A stretch of DNA of 47,737 bases from a virus. This document shows positions 25,901 to 33,415 of this stretch, in pieces. The stretch covers positions 1 through 47,737 of the IMG/VR virus record IMGVR_UViG_3300017735_000016; one strand, given 5' to 3'. The stretch's first letter is position 1. Every line of letters begins with the position of its first letter. The position numbers and the translations under genes are program-made. The notes beneath the pieces were generated by a model. The model was given only the letters and a program-made list of their open reading frames with translations. It made no database searches and had not been told where the DNA came from.

Positions 25901-28605
25901 AAAACACTATTACAAACGGTATTTTACATATAGACTCATTCGAAAAGTTTGGTGGTTTTAAATATTATAATTCATTTGTTGATAATAGTAAGTTTGTTGG
26001 TGGTGAAAAAAGATACACTATTTTACCATCTCACGGTACCGCACCAAGACTAGACGGTAGTTTAAATAATGGTTTTAACCCATACTCCACAGACTATAAT
26101 ATAACAGAACAGTATAATTTTAATGTCGATTGGACTTCTCCACATGGTGAAGAGTTCGCGTTTAGTGGAGTGACATTCCCACCATATAATCAATACGTAA
26201 GTAAAGACAACAATAACCAAAATCGTACAATAGGTGATAATAATAAAAAAGTTATAGACCTTATTGCAACATTCTCACCCGAAATATTAAATGAGTTTGA
26301 AGATGCGTTTATTAAGTTCTCTAGTGAGAAAGTTGATACGTATGAGTCACCAAAACAGTTTGAAACTGTACAATATGATAAATTTCAAGACTTGTTACAT
26401 GATTTAGTTACGGTAGAAAAGAAGGACGATGACGACTTAACAAATATCGGTAATCAGTTAGCAACAATAACCAATAGACAAATAGAACAACAAAAGTATG
26501 TCACTGATATAATGGTTAATTCTAAAAATTTGGTACAATTAACTTTATCAAATCCAAAAGAGTTAAACTTGAATGCAATTAGGACGTTCATTCCACAGAG
26601 TGTTAGGATGTATGAAAAGGGATATGAATCATCACAGTTATCAAGTAACTTGAAGTTTATAGAATTATATCTCGGAGAAGACATGGACGGATATTATGAG
26701 GAATTCTTTCCGTTAAACGACATGGTCTTAAATGAAGAAAATATAATACACTATAGATCAATAATTCAAATTTATGCGGGATATAGAAAGAATGGGGGTG
26801 AGTTAAATAGGGATAGGTTTGTTACATATTTGAATGAATCAATTGCATTACCGTTTGAAGAAAGGGTAATTTCCTTTATCACTAGATTATTGGCTCAATT
26901 CCCTGGTTTAAAAAGACGTAAAGATAAAAACAATAACTTAGGTGTATTGAGAACATTCGGTATGGATCCTTTAAAATTGGAAACATATAGTATGTTTAAA
27001 CTCTTTAACGATAGGTGGTCTTCAGGAAATTCAATAGGACAAAGGTTACTAATGGAAGAGTTCTTATTTTTGGATAAGGCGAATAAAGATATTGGTGATG
27101 ATTTGTTTTATGATGTAAAAAGACTTGAGGTTTTTGAAAAGGCGGAAAGTCAAAATTTAAAACTATACAATGTTATTTCTCAGATGTTATCAGGAAATAA
27201 TTTAGATTTTAGGCCACTTCCAGCATATGTTAATTTTTACGGTAACAGATCGGGTAAGACTAAAATAAAAAAATCTGAAGAGGTTGCATCGTTATTATTT
27301 GGTAAATTTTTAGATGTTGATGTTGAACATTCAACCCCTAAAATGATCGTTCAATACGTTGGTAAACCCTCATCTCATATTGACACATCAACAATTAGTG
27401 AAGAATATAAGTACAAGAATGATACATTTAATGTAGGTGATACAAACAATAATCCTGTATTAATAACCGAACCAAATTACTTTGAACAAGAAAATTTTAA
27501 AAATTCCAATAAAGTGGTTGCATTTGAGGTTAGTTTTGGTGATCAAAATCAAGGGATATTTAAATCAATTAGTTTAGACCAATCACAATTCAAAGAGACT
27601 TTTGAAAGTAATGTTGCGTTAGAGAACACAGCAAGATCGGAATCAGGATCGGGGGTTGCACAAGTTAGTACAAATCTATACGACATATATAAGGTAAGAT
27701 CTTATGAATGTACGGTAGAATGTATGGGTAATGTCATGATTCAACCTACCATGTATTTCCAACTTAAAAATGTTCCTTTATTCGAGGGGGCATATTGGAT
27801 TGTGGAGGTATCCCATAGAATAGAAAACAACCAAATTAAAACAAATTTTAAAGGAGTTAGGATGCCAAAGGCGAGTTTACCTGACCCAAAAGAATCCTTT
27901 ACTGCATCATATAGAGTTATGTATGATAAGATAATGAAAAGTGCGTTGGCTAAGATTAAATCACTAAATCAAACCGACACTACGGAAATCATATCAACAT
28001 CTGAAGGTAATTTTAAGACCGATAGAGGTAATAAGATTATAGAGGGAGAAGAACTAATTAAAGAATCTGGTGTAACTAATTTGGGGGTACCATACAATGG
28101 TTATAAAAACATCTTGTCAATACAGAAAGTAAGATATAAGAATAAGACTTATTTTAGAAGTATCGTTACTAAATTCGATGGACCAACTAACCTAAACATG
28201 TCCTTACCCACACAGGTATCGTCATCAATAACCGTTAATCCTAGTAAAGTTCCATTCACTGAGATAAACCAATCTAGTAATTATTTCTATAGATTGAACT
28301 TTTATTCTCCATACATGACAAAGAAAAACAATACAACACCGTCGCAAGTGTCAGATTATTTACTTACTTCTGCATCCACAGAATTCTTTAATCCAAAAAA
28401 CGGTAGAAGAAAAACCATTGAAAGTTCATCCGTGTTAGACAATTCTGGAGGAGCCACAAGACAAATAACAGGACCCGCAGATCAGGGGGGTTCTAAATTG
28501 AATATTGGTGATGGTGCATTATACAGTGGAATTGCACTATCTAAACAACTAATGAAGGATTTAAAACTTCAAGAAGGTGACGTTATTTATTTTAATATCC
28601 TATAA
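22897..28605 (+). CDS. Very large baseplate hub-type structural protein
   Basis: With 1902 residues this is the longest gene here. The N-terminal quarter has FVPVVNISFVDIRGKTLFE (near residue 140) and 'LPWPIFYLTVKGFYGKAIRY' followed by 'FESTGKFVGSTYAYLNDI'. A helical region follows. Near residues 1540-1665 is a hub-like segment: 'FKSISLDQSQFKET', 'YECTVECMGNVMIQPTMYF', 'VPLFEGAYWIVEVSHRI' and 'TNFKGVRMP', the pattern of gp27 / late-control-D type hub domains (a closing strand that fits into a larger beta barrel). No lysozyme motif was found. It overlaps the LysM-like gene by 14 nt. It probably forms the central hub, with the T4 equivalents of several proteins fused or enlarged; that is inference. 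Confidence 0.55.
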   Translation: MAKNDTTNSENILVKVNQNNLVYIDPNSVVSNGIIEPRSTNHENLVYYINLEADLVPRTTLNSNNGGGGQLTSVAKGTLNLLQNKDGEYLDTKWTDVYTEQPTKDPEKEGIYEPNHDSSGQSFGMTTVSIEVKGVNFVPVVNISFVDIRGKTLFESPKNSPYKSFFHLPWPIFYLTVKGFYGKAIRYRLHLINFNTSYNAGNGNFESTGKFVGSTYAYLNDISLTSILNAPYMYGIEIPTKKETNTKTGESKVKLSKTSRGYQTLLSVYQEYRRKGLITIPEGINPTLRELIQKSKNLDKELEKAIFGDKGIVDMRLFGLVKEFDDALVEFVGAVKAWKTRYLSDGSITLPDENGIKYNYLSKDQSNKTTNIIGPKSGTLESILKVKSAKIKKIQNSIRELLKKSRKEFKTFNVSVKNPLVDINSYYSSTDPKLGGKIGVAYELIIDHINEIITSFNQEKKKLQDKVEEKMNEIVKTNGNEGLGFEPTIRNVFGVVLAGADTYIRLMQNVHFRAYNVREEKKNILVGFSDEATSEGAVYPWPEVNKVSDDKKKILAYPAEFDLIRKLRSDNPTLWPEVEFVEEYMAVSQRITDNLAEKEKTFDKVSFEFENSDPNQNDLKKISEVNSLTDVVPYSDKTLASMFYEIIERCKYSMLFDSFNTETSIKELADLEFKTLQSMVEGDSFVVDILKEISTFSQLESKLESFSPFERKPYYDDGIATVPYISDNIYESFKLQDYSPDALESADMSEEYEKLKSNLVEYSVEEYRTKIYPFNSTTYLDYINKTSLTKDDINLKNIYKVNTTKGLIQTPVNPEAWVRDDLNDQGNFFNIKSYLDIGGNNTNISSVINTPYFHKSLFNDFFGTNSSGKYKSSAYLLLNSLPYHDLDMEIELEEGKKTRMSNIFKEISSTHFIPYHLMVKWGSIYHRYKTYVLDGIDIMNDVTTPIDGGLFFDINQNQTFSGITRNDQTDIGIHPYYSSVYHQVINGYLYYDVSDTTPTSFENTITNGILHIDSFEKFGGFKYYNSFVDNSKFVGGEKRYTILPSHGTAPRLDGSLNNGFNPYSTDYNITEQYNFNVDWTSPHGEEFAFSGVTFPPYNQYVSKDNNNQNRTIGDNNKKVIDLIATFSPEILNEFEDAFIKFSSEKVDTYESPKQFETVQYDKFQDLLHDLVTVEKKDDDDLTNIGNQLATITNRQIEQQKYVTDIMVNSKNLVQLTLSNPKELNLNAIRTFIPQSVRMYEKGYESSQLSSNLKFIELYLGEDMDGYYEEFFPLNDMVLNEENIIHYRSIIQIYAGYRKNGGELNRDRFVTYLNESIALPFEERVISFITRLLAQFPGLKRRKDKNNNLGVLRTFGMDPLKLETYSMFKLFNDRWSSGNSIGQRLLMEEFLFLDKANKDIGDDLFYDVKRLEVFEKAESQNLKLYNVISQMLSGNNLDFRPLPAYVNFYGNRSGKTKIKKSEEVASLLFGKFLDVDVEHSTPKMIVQYVGKPSSHIDTSTISEEYKYKNDTFNVGDTNNNPVLITEPNYFEQENFKNSNKVVAFEVSFGDQNQGIFKSISLDQSQFKETFESNVALENTARSESGSGVAQVSTNLYDIYKVRSYECTVECMGNVMIQPTMYFQLKNVPLFEGAYWIVEVSHRIENNQIKTNFKGVRMPKASLPDPKESFTASYRVMYDKIMKSALAKIKSLNQTDTTEIISTSEGNFKTDRGNKIIEGEELIKESGVTNLGVPYNGYKNILSIQKVRYKNKTYFRSIVTKFDGPTNLNMSLPTQVSSSITVNPSKVPFTEINQSSNYFYRLNFYSPYMTKKNNTTPSQVSDYLLTSASTEFFNPKNGRRKTIESSSVLDNSGGATRQITGPADQGGSKLNIGDGALYSGIALSKQLMKDLKLQEGDVIYFNIL

Positions 28606-28629
28606 AGAGGACAATTAGTAAAAACTTGA

Positions 28630-28636
28630 TATTTAT
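28630..28636 (+). promoter_or_regulatory. TATTTAT element, 15 nt before start at 28652
   Basis: GATATTTATAATAAAAAGAATATT then ATG, the 14-15 nt class shared with 17837 and 6648. Confidence 0.4.
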
Positions 28637-28651
28637 AATAAAAAGAATATT

Positions 28652-28855
28652 ATGAGCAATATCAAAATAGGATCCGCAATTGACGGTTTTTTAAAAAACA
28701 AGACGGTTAAGAACCTCAATGAGGAAGGAACGGAACAAGAAGTTTGTGACATGAACACTGGTGAATGTTACACTATTAAAAGTAAAGATGGTCTTGTAGA
28801 AAGAATTAATAAAAAATATATTACCGAAGACGGTAGACAATTATTAAGAGATTAA
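28652..28855 (+). CDS. Small hypothetical protein (67 residues)
   Basis: I do not recognise this protein. It contains NLNEEGTEQEVCDMNTGECY with two Cys residues eight apart, then a Lys/Asp-rich C-terminus KKYITEDGRQLLRD. It heads a group of three small genes with spacing of 3 nt and then a 23-nt overlap, ending at the terminator at 29901. The TATTTAT element 15 nt ahead suggests it is expressed with structural genes. Confidence 0.65.
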   Translation: MSNIKIGSAIDGFLKNKTVKNLNEEGTEQEVCDMNTGECYTIKSKDGLVERINKKYITEDGRQLLRD

Positions 28856-28858
28856 AAG

Positions 28859-29524
28859 ATGAATTTAGAAAAACAACTACACGAAGAATTAATGAGATAC
28901 CGTAGTATTAATAAGTACGGTAAAAATTTAATACAAGAACAAGAAGAACCTATAGATGATATTCCTGTAGAGGAACCTGTAGATGACATTCCTGCGGAAG
29001 AACCTGTTGGTGATGCCCCTGTAGATGACATTCCTGCTGAGGGACCTGTAGATGATATTCCTGCGGAGGAACCAGTAGACGGTGGTATCGAACCAGACGT
29101 AGAAGAGGTAGATATTACAGATCTTGTTAACATGACTCAAAATATTAAAAACGATTTAGATTCGTCTAAAAGTGATAATGACCAAGTTATGGGTAAAATG
29201 GGTGACCTTTTTTCTAAATTAGATGATTTAGAGAGTAAATTATCTCAAATGGATAACGTAATAACCAAAATAGATGGTTTAGAATCTAAGGTTGAGGACA
29301 TGAAAGAACCTACACCTCAGGAAAGACTTGAGATGAGGTCGTTGGATTCATACCCATTTAATCAGAATCCTTCTGAGTTTTTCTCACAGAAACAACTTGA
29401 TATGAAAGCGAGTGGTAAAAATGAATACGTCATAACCAAACAAGATGTGGCGGATTATAACCCAGGAGAAATGAGAGATTCATTCAACCAAGAAAAACCT
29501 GATGAAAATGAGGTTGAGTGGTAA
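28859..29524 (+). CDS. Acidic-repeat coiled-coil protein of unknown function
   Basis: The 221-residue product has a basic helical N-terminus (LHEELMRYRSINKYGK), then a strongly acidic run of repeats (variants of PVDDIPAEE, about residues 32-75), then a predicted coiled coil with heptad-like leucines (residues about 85-150, including MGDLFSKLDDLESKLSQMDN), and a polar C-terminus. No enzymatic motif is visible. It could be a scaffold or a packaged or tail-associated protein. It begins 3 nt after the previous gene and overlaps the next by 23 nt. Function unknown. Confidence 0.65.
   Translation: MNLEKQLHEELMRYRSINKYGKNLIQEQEEPIDDIPVEEPVDDIPAEEPVGDAPVDDIPAEGPVDDIPAEEPVDGGIEPDVEEVDITDLVNMTQNIKNDLDSSKSDNDQVMGKMGDLFSKLDDLESKLSQMDNVITKIDGLESKVEDMKEPTPQERLEMRSLDSYPFNQNPSEFFSQKQLDMKASGKNEYVITKQDVADYNPGEMRDSFNQEKPDENEVEW
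28954..29085 (+). repeat. Degenerate repeats encoding (E)EPVDDIPAEE
   Basis: About five imperfect copies of a 24-27-bp unit (gtagatgacattcctgcgga and variants) make the acidic Pro/Asp/Glu stretch of the gene at 28859. Units are multiples of three. Confidence 0.7.
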
Positions 29525-29873
29525 TGTAAAATTCTTTCTTGAAGTACAATCACAACTTAAAGTACTACATTGGCAAACTAAGAGTCACGCAAAACACATA
29601 TCTTTTGGAGAGACTTATAATGTGTTAGATGGTCTTATAGATAATTTTGTCGAAATTGCGATGGGTATCTACGGTAGATTTAAATTAGAGGAAGAAGAAA
29701 CACACATATCTATTCAAAACCTTTCTGATGTTGACGTACTTGGAATGATCAAGACTGTGAGGAGTAGTTTACAACAAATAGAAATAAATCCGAAAGACAC
29801 AGATCTACTTAATATTAAAGACGAAATGTTAGCTCAGATCAACAAACTATCTTATTTACTGACACTTAAGTAA
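29502..29873 (+). CDS. Dps/ferritin-like four-helix protein
   Basis: The 123-residue product begins (after about 10 residues) with FFLEVQSQLKVLHWQTKSHA, then 'HISFGETYNVLDGLIDNFVEIAMGIYGR'. The Leu-x-x-x-His-Trp-x-T start, followed by 'F...y..LdgliDnfvEiamGiyGR', is the layout of the first two helices of Dps/ferritin-type bundles, and small phage proteins of this type exist as a conserved family of unknown function. The final helix is DLLNIKDEMLAQINKLSYLL. Whether the metal-binding residues are complete cannot be judged from the sequence alone. The start at 29502 overlaps the previous gene by 23 nt; ATG 29508 is an alternative. A terminator follows 27 nt after the stop. Confidence 0.6.
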   Translation: MKMRLSGNVKFFLEVQSQLKVLHWQTKSHAKHISFGETYNVLDGLIDNFVEIAMGIYGRFKLEEEETHISIQNLSDVDVLGMIKTVRSSLQQIEINPKDTDLLNIKDEMLAQINKLSYLLTLK

Positions 29874-29900
29874 AAAATACTACATATAAAAAAATTAATA

Positions 29901-29932
29901 AAGTTCAAGGGGTTGACTCTTGGACTTTTTTT
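29901..29932 (+). terminator. Intrinsic terminator before the SSB gene
   Basis: Stem AAGTTCAAG / CTTGGACTT (29901-29909 with 29919-29927, one G-T pair), 9-nt loop, then seven T. The -33 TTG of the SSB promoter lies inside its loop. Confidence 0.85.
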
Positions 29933-29943
29933 GTGTATCTTTT
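29913..29943 (+). promoter_or_regulatory. Bacteroidota-type promoter for the SSB gene
   Basis: TTG (29913-29915), 20-nt spacer, TATCTTTT (29936-29943), the same spacing as the polymerase promoter and one base off TAnnTTTG. The promoter overlaps the terminator, so the two signals are compactly joined. Confidence 0.55.
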
Positions 29944-29977
29944 TTATATAACATTAATAAATTAAAATTTAAAAATT

Positions 29978-30823
29978 ATGAGTTCAATCGACGCAATTCT
30001 TTCTCAGTATGAGAAAAACACGCAACCAGCCGCAGGCGGCAACAGAATTTCCAGTGAGGAAAGACTTAAAAAGTACTTCACTACAATTCTTCCTAAAGGA
30101 ACACAATCAGGACAAAAGAGAATTAGAATTCTCCCAACAACTGACGGTACAAGTCCGTTCCAAGAAATCGCATTCCATGAAGTACAAGTAGATGGGAAAT
30201 GGTTAAAACTTTATGATCCATCACAAGATGGTGACGTATCTCCGTTAAACGAGGTAAGACAAAGTTTATTATCAACAGGAAGTGAGGATGACAAAATCTT
30301 GGCAAGAAATTATAGAGCAAAAAAATTCTATATAGTCAAAGTTATCGATAGAGATAACGAACAAGATGGTCCAAAATTTTGGAGATTCAAACACAACTAC
30401 AAAGGTGATGGTAATTTAGATAAAATTATACCTATCATTAGAAGTAAAGGTGATATTACAGATGTTGTTGAAGGTAGAGATTTAATACTATCGTTAGCCG
30501 TAACTAAGGCAAACAATGGTAGAGAATACACTACTATCAACTCAATTATTCAAGAAGATAAGTCAGGTTTACATACTGATCCTGAAGTAAGTAACGGATG
30601 GGTTAATGACCCACAAACATGGAGAGATGTTTACTCTGTTAAACCTCTTGAGTACTTACAATTGGTAGCATCAGGTGAAAACCCTGTTTGGGATAAAGAC
30701 GCTAAGAAGTTTATATCTTCTATGGGTGGTGAGGAAACATTTGGAGGATCATCAATGACACCTAAGGTAGAAGTGGAAGATCCACAATCAACAACAAAAG
30801 TAGACGACAACCTACCATTTTAA
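29978..30823 (+). CDS. 32: Single-stranded DNA-binding protein (T4 gp32-like)
   Basis: The 281-residue product has the gp32-type core: 'KRIRILPTTDGTSPFQEIAFHEVQVDGKW', 'FWRFKHNYKGDG', 'GRDLILSLAVTKANNGREYTTINSI', and a C-terminal acidic tail ending DDNLPF (residues 276-281), which binds replication partners in both gp32 and bacterial SSB proteins. The size is near T4 gp32 (301). It contains no cysteine, so the zinc site that uses three Cys and one His in T4 gp32 is absent. The A-rich N-terminal SIDAILSQYEK likely handles cooperativity. It is the first gene of the replication cluster and has its own promoter. Downstream lies the structured leader of uvsX. Confidence 0.85.
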   Translation: MSSIDAILSQYEKNTQPAAGGNRISSEERLKKYFTTILPKGTQSGQKRIRILPTTDGTSPFQEIAFHEVQVDGKWLKLYDPSQDGDVSPLNEVRQSLLSTGSEDDKILARNYRAKKFYIVKVIDRDNEQDGPKFWRFKHNYKGDGNLDKIIPIIRSKGDITDVVEGRDLILSLAVTKANNGREYTTINSIIQEDKSGLHTDPEVSNGWVNDPQTWRDVYSVKPLEYLQLVASGENPVWDKDAKKFISSMGGEETFGGSSMTPKVEVEDPQSTTKVDDNLPF

Positions 30824-30830
30824 TTAACAC

Positions 30831-30910
30831 GGACCCACCCAAAACAATTATTGATGGAAACATCTGGTGGAGTAAGAAAAACCGATTAGTCGGTCCCTAC
30901 GGGTGGGTCC
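30831..30910 (+). ncRNA. Structured RNA element upstream of uvsX (three-way junction)
   Basis: A perfect 10-bp closing stem, GGACCCACCC (30831-30840) with GGGTGGGTCC (30901-30910), encloses two smaller hairpins: GATG-GAAA-CATC with a GNRA-type loop (30853-30864) and ACCGA-TTAG-TCGGT (30881-30894). GGTGG inside the loop (about 30866-30870) can compete for the 5' arm. The 3' arm ends 15 nt before the ATG of uvsX. It may be a translation-control leader, a processing site or a poor terminator. Confidence 0.55.
30854..30889 (+). CDS. Possible 11-residue leader peptide ahead of uvsX
   Basis: ATG at 30854 opens METSGGVRKTD and stops at TAG 30887-30889, within the loop of the structured RNA. A translating ribosome would cover GGTGG and disturb the second hairpin. 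It may be chance; there is no good ribosome-binding site. Confidence 0.2.
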   Translation: METSGGVRKTD

Positions 30911-30925
30911 ATTTTAAAAAAGAAT

Positions 30926-31921
30926 ATGGCAATTAAGAAAAAAGATTTTAAAAGTATCAAATCAAAGTTCTCTAAACAGGCGAAGTTTAAGTCTGATAAG
31001 TTTTTTGATTTAGGTGATGCGTTTTTAGATGCTACAGGATTACCAGGTCCGTCCATGGGACATATTAATATGTTTTTAGGACACTCAGATACAGGTAAAA
31101 CAACGGCACTTGTTAAAACCGCAGTCGACGCACAGAAGAAAGGTGTACTTCCTGTTTTTGTAATTACAGAACAGAAGTGGGATTTTCCACACGCAAAATT
31201 AATGGGTCTTGATATTGAAGAAACAGTTGATGAAGAAACAGGAGAAATTGAATACGATGGATTTTTCTTATTCAATAATGAATTTCAATATATAGAACAA
31301 ATTACTGATTACATAAATGAATTATTAGACGCTCAGAAGAAAGGTGAATTAGAATATGATTTACTATTCTTGTGGGATTCGGTTGGGTCCGTACCATGTA
31401 AAATGACATTTGATGGTAAAGGGGGTAAACAACATAATGCATCGACGTTAGCCGATAAAATCGGTATGGGATTAAATCAGAGAATTTCAGGTTCAAGACG
31501 AGTTGATTCAGAATATACAAATACACTTGTTATTGTTAATCAACCATGGGTTGAACTTCCTGATAACCCATTTAGTCAACCAAAAATTAAGGCAAAGGGT
31601 GGTGAATCAATATGGTTAAACTCCACACTTGTATTTAGGTTTGGTAATCAGAAAAATGCGGGTACTAACCCTATCTCTGCAGTTAAAGACAAGAGAAAGG
31701 TAAAATTCGCAACAAGAACGAAGATTTCTATCATGAAAAACCATGTAAATGGTCTTGGATATGAAGATGGTAGAATCATTGTGACCGCACACGGGTTTCT
31801 AAGTGGAAAAGATTCTACTGAGGAAAAGAAATCCTTAGAGGGATACAAAAAGGAACACGCAGAGTTTTGGAAAGACCAATTGGGTATCGAGGGTGACTTC
31901 GACATCAAAGAGGAGGTATAG
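30926..31921 (+). CDS. uvsX: UvsX/RecA-like recombinase
   Basis: The 331-residue product has a RecA core: Walker A GHSDTGKT (52-59), Walker B LLFLWD with Asp151, and 'SGSRRVDSEYTNTLVIVNQPWVELPDNPF' with the 'VNQPWV' loop typical of UvsX. The length is below T4 UvsX (391) and it ends in an acidic tail (FDIKEEV). It pairs single strands with homologous duplex DNA for recombination-dependent replication, together with gp32 (the gene before it). The start ATG is 15 nt after the structured RNA, so its translation could be controlled by that fold. The end runs directly into the 5' nuclease gene after 26 nt. Confidence 0.92.
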   Translation: MAIKKKDFKSIKSKFSKQAKFKSDKFFDLGDAFLDATGLPGPSMGHINMFLGHSDTGKTTALVKTAVDAQKKGVLPVFVITEQKWDFPHAKLMGLDIEETVDEETGEIEYDGFFLFNNEFQYIEQITDYINELLDAQKKGELEYDLLFLWDSVGSVPCKMTFDGKGGKQHNASTLADKIGMGLNQRISGSRRVDSEYTNTLVIVNQPWVELPDNPFSQPKIKAKGGESIWLNSTLVFRFGNQKNAGTNPISAVKDKRKVKFATRTKISIMKNHVNGLGYEDGRIIVTAHGFLSGKDSTEEKKSLEGYKKEHAEFWKDQLGIEGDFDIKEEV

Positions 31922-31947
31922 AATTGTTGAACCTATAAAAGGTAAAA

Positions 31948-32964
31948 ATGTCAGTATTATTAGTAGACGGAGATAACTTACTTACAATCGGATTTTATGG
32001 AGTAAAAAATTACTTCTATAAGGGTGACCATATTGGTGGTATATATCATTTCATTAATACTTTAAGAAAATCATTTGAACTTTATAGGTTAGACAAAATA
32101 GTTGTCTTTTGGGACGGAGAAGATGGATCCGCGACAAGAAGAAAAATGTATCATAGATACAAAGAGAATAGAAGACAACGAATTCGTACCGACAAAGAAA
32201 AAGAGTCATACACAAGACAAAGAAGAAGAGTCCAACAATACTTAGAAGAATTATACGTAAGACAAGGTGAGTTTGAATTTTGTGAGACAGACGACTGTAT
32301 CGCATACTACTCTCAACAATCAAACGAAAACACAATAGTCTATTCTTCAGATGGGGACCTAGCACAGTTAGTTTCTGACACCACTAAGGTATATAACCCT
32401 TCACACAGGAAACTTTACGGTCAAAATGATATAATACTATACGAACACCAAGAAATACACATACAGAACGTTAAAATCGTTAAAATAGTTTGTGGGGATA
32501 GATCGGACAATATTGCGGGGATTAAAAACATGGGCATTAAGAAGTTCATTAAGTTATTCCCTGAATTGAAAGACACCCCACTAGGTATTGAATATGTTAT
32601 TGAAAAATGTAATAAGTTATTTGAAGAGGATAAGTATAATAATACTGTCAAAAACTTACTTACAGGTGTTACTAAATACGGTGTTTTCGGGGAAGAATTT
32701 TTTAACCTCAATGAGAGTATCGTAAGTTTAGATCAACCGTTTCTCACGGATGTAGCGAGAGAAACAATCACAGACCTTATACACGAAAAATTGGATCCCG
32801 AAGGAAGATCCTATAAGAACACGATGAAGATGATGATGGAGGATGGGATATTTACAGTTCTACCTAAATCAGATGACGCGTGGATAAAGTTCCTTAATCC
32901 TTTCTTACGTTTAACACGTAAGGAAAAAAATAAAAGAGTTATAAAAATTAAAACAAATGAGTAA
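31948..32964 (+). CDS. rnh: 5'-3' exonuclease / RNase H (T4 Rnh-like, FEN1-type)
   Basis: The 338-residue product has the FEN1/5'-nuclease metal sites: LLVDGDNLL (residues 4-12), VFWDGEDGSATRRK with Asp56 (53-66), FCETDDCIAY with Asp115/Asp116, SSDGDLAQL (133-141) and the helix-hairpin-helix-linked GDRSDNIAG (183-191). T4 RNase H is 305 residues. It would remove RNA primers from lagging-strand fragments and trim 5' ends. The basic run KENRRQRIRTDKEKESYTRQRRR (about 72-94) is the likely DNA-clamping arch. It overlaps the next gene by 8 nt. Confidence 0.88.
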   Translation: MSVLLVDGDNLLTIGFYGVKNYFYKGDHIGGIYHFINTLRKSFELYRLDKIVVFWDGEDGSATRRKMYHRYKENRRQRIRTDKEKESYTRQRRRVQQYLEELYVRQGEFEFCETDDCIAYYSQQSNENTIVYSSDGDLAQLVSDTTKVYNPSHRKLYGQNDIILYEHQEIHIQNVKIVKIVCGDRSDNIAGIKNMGIKKFIKLFPELKDTPLGIEYVIEKCNKLFEEDKYNNTVKNLLTGVTKYGVFGEEFFNLNESIVSLDQPFLTDVARETITDLIHEKLDPEGRSYKNTMKMMMEDGIFTVLPKSDDAWIKFLNPFLRLTRKEKNKRVIKIKTNE

Positions 32965-33409
32965 CAACGAAACTACAAAACTTGAATTTCTACTAACCTT
33001 GAATGATAATATTATCTGTCAGAGGTTCTTTAATGTCAGAGGATTTAACCCAAAAGTTAAAAGATCTTTGAATCTTCACTACGATGTGAAAAATATTTGT
33101 GAAGAAATCGAAGAAAATTTGAAACAAAAAACTTTGGATTATCTACACAAAGATCAACATTATTTTCCCGTTTTCGACCCTTCCAACAACGAAGGTCCGG
33201 ACCCAGATGAATACTTCAGAGTAGAGATTAAGCAGAATGACGATGTATTTATTTCAAGAGCATTCCCTGCACATATCTATCACCCTAAAGTGAGATATTC
33301 TGTGGACATTCGACCGATCTTAAGAAGAGTATTAGGTGGACTAAGTGAGACCTTCTCTTTAGAGGATATAACAACAAAATATATGAATTATAATTTACAA
33401 CAAAACTAA
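32957..33409 (+). CDS. Conserved-looking hypothetical protein in the replication cluster
   Basis: I do not recognise this 150-residue protein. It starts inside the 3' end of the 5' nuclease gene (8-nt overlap) and ends 6 nt before the helicase gene, so it is co-translated with replication proteins and may act with them. It contains two similar segments, NIICQRFFNVRGFNPKVKRSLNL and DVFISRAFPAHIYHPKVRYSVDI, 90 residues apart. They look like a tandem duplication of a small module ('..I.rrfF....y.PKVr.Sl.i'). No catalytic motif was found. Confidence 0.7.
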   Translation: MSNNETTKLEFLLTLNDNIICQRFFNVRGFNPKVKRSLNLHYDVKNICEEIEENLKQKTLDYLHKDQHYFPVFDPSNNEGPDPDEYFRVEIKQNDDVFISRAFPAHIYHPKVRYSVDIRPILRRVLGGLSETFSLEDITTKYMNYNLQQN

Positions 33410-33415
33410 AGTACT

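Noticed and set aside
28852-29133. Minus-strand frame rich in Ser/Gly/Thr repeats
   Set aside because: It mirrors the acidic repeats of the plus-strand gene at 28859-29524, with no start signal.
30850-30866. Hammerhead ribozyme suggested by GATGGAAAC
   Set aside because: The core CTGATGA and GAAAC with the required three stems and cleavage site are not present together.
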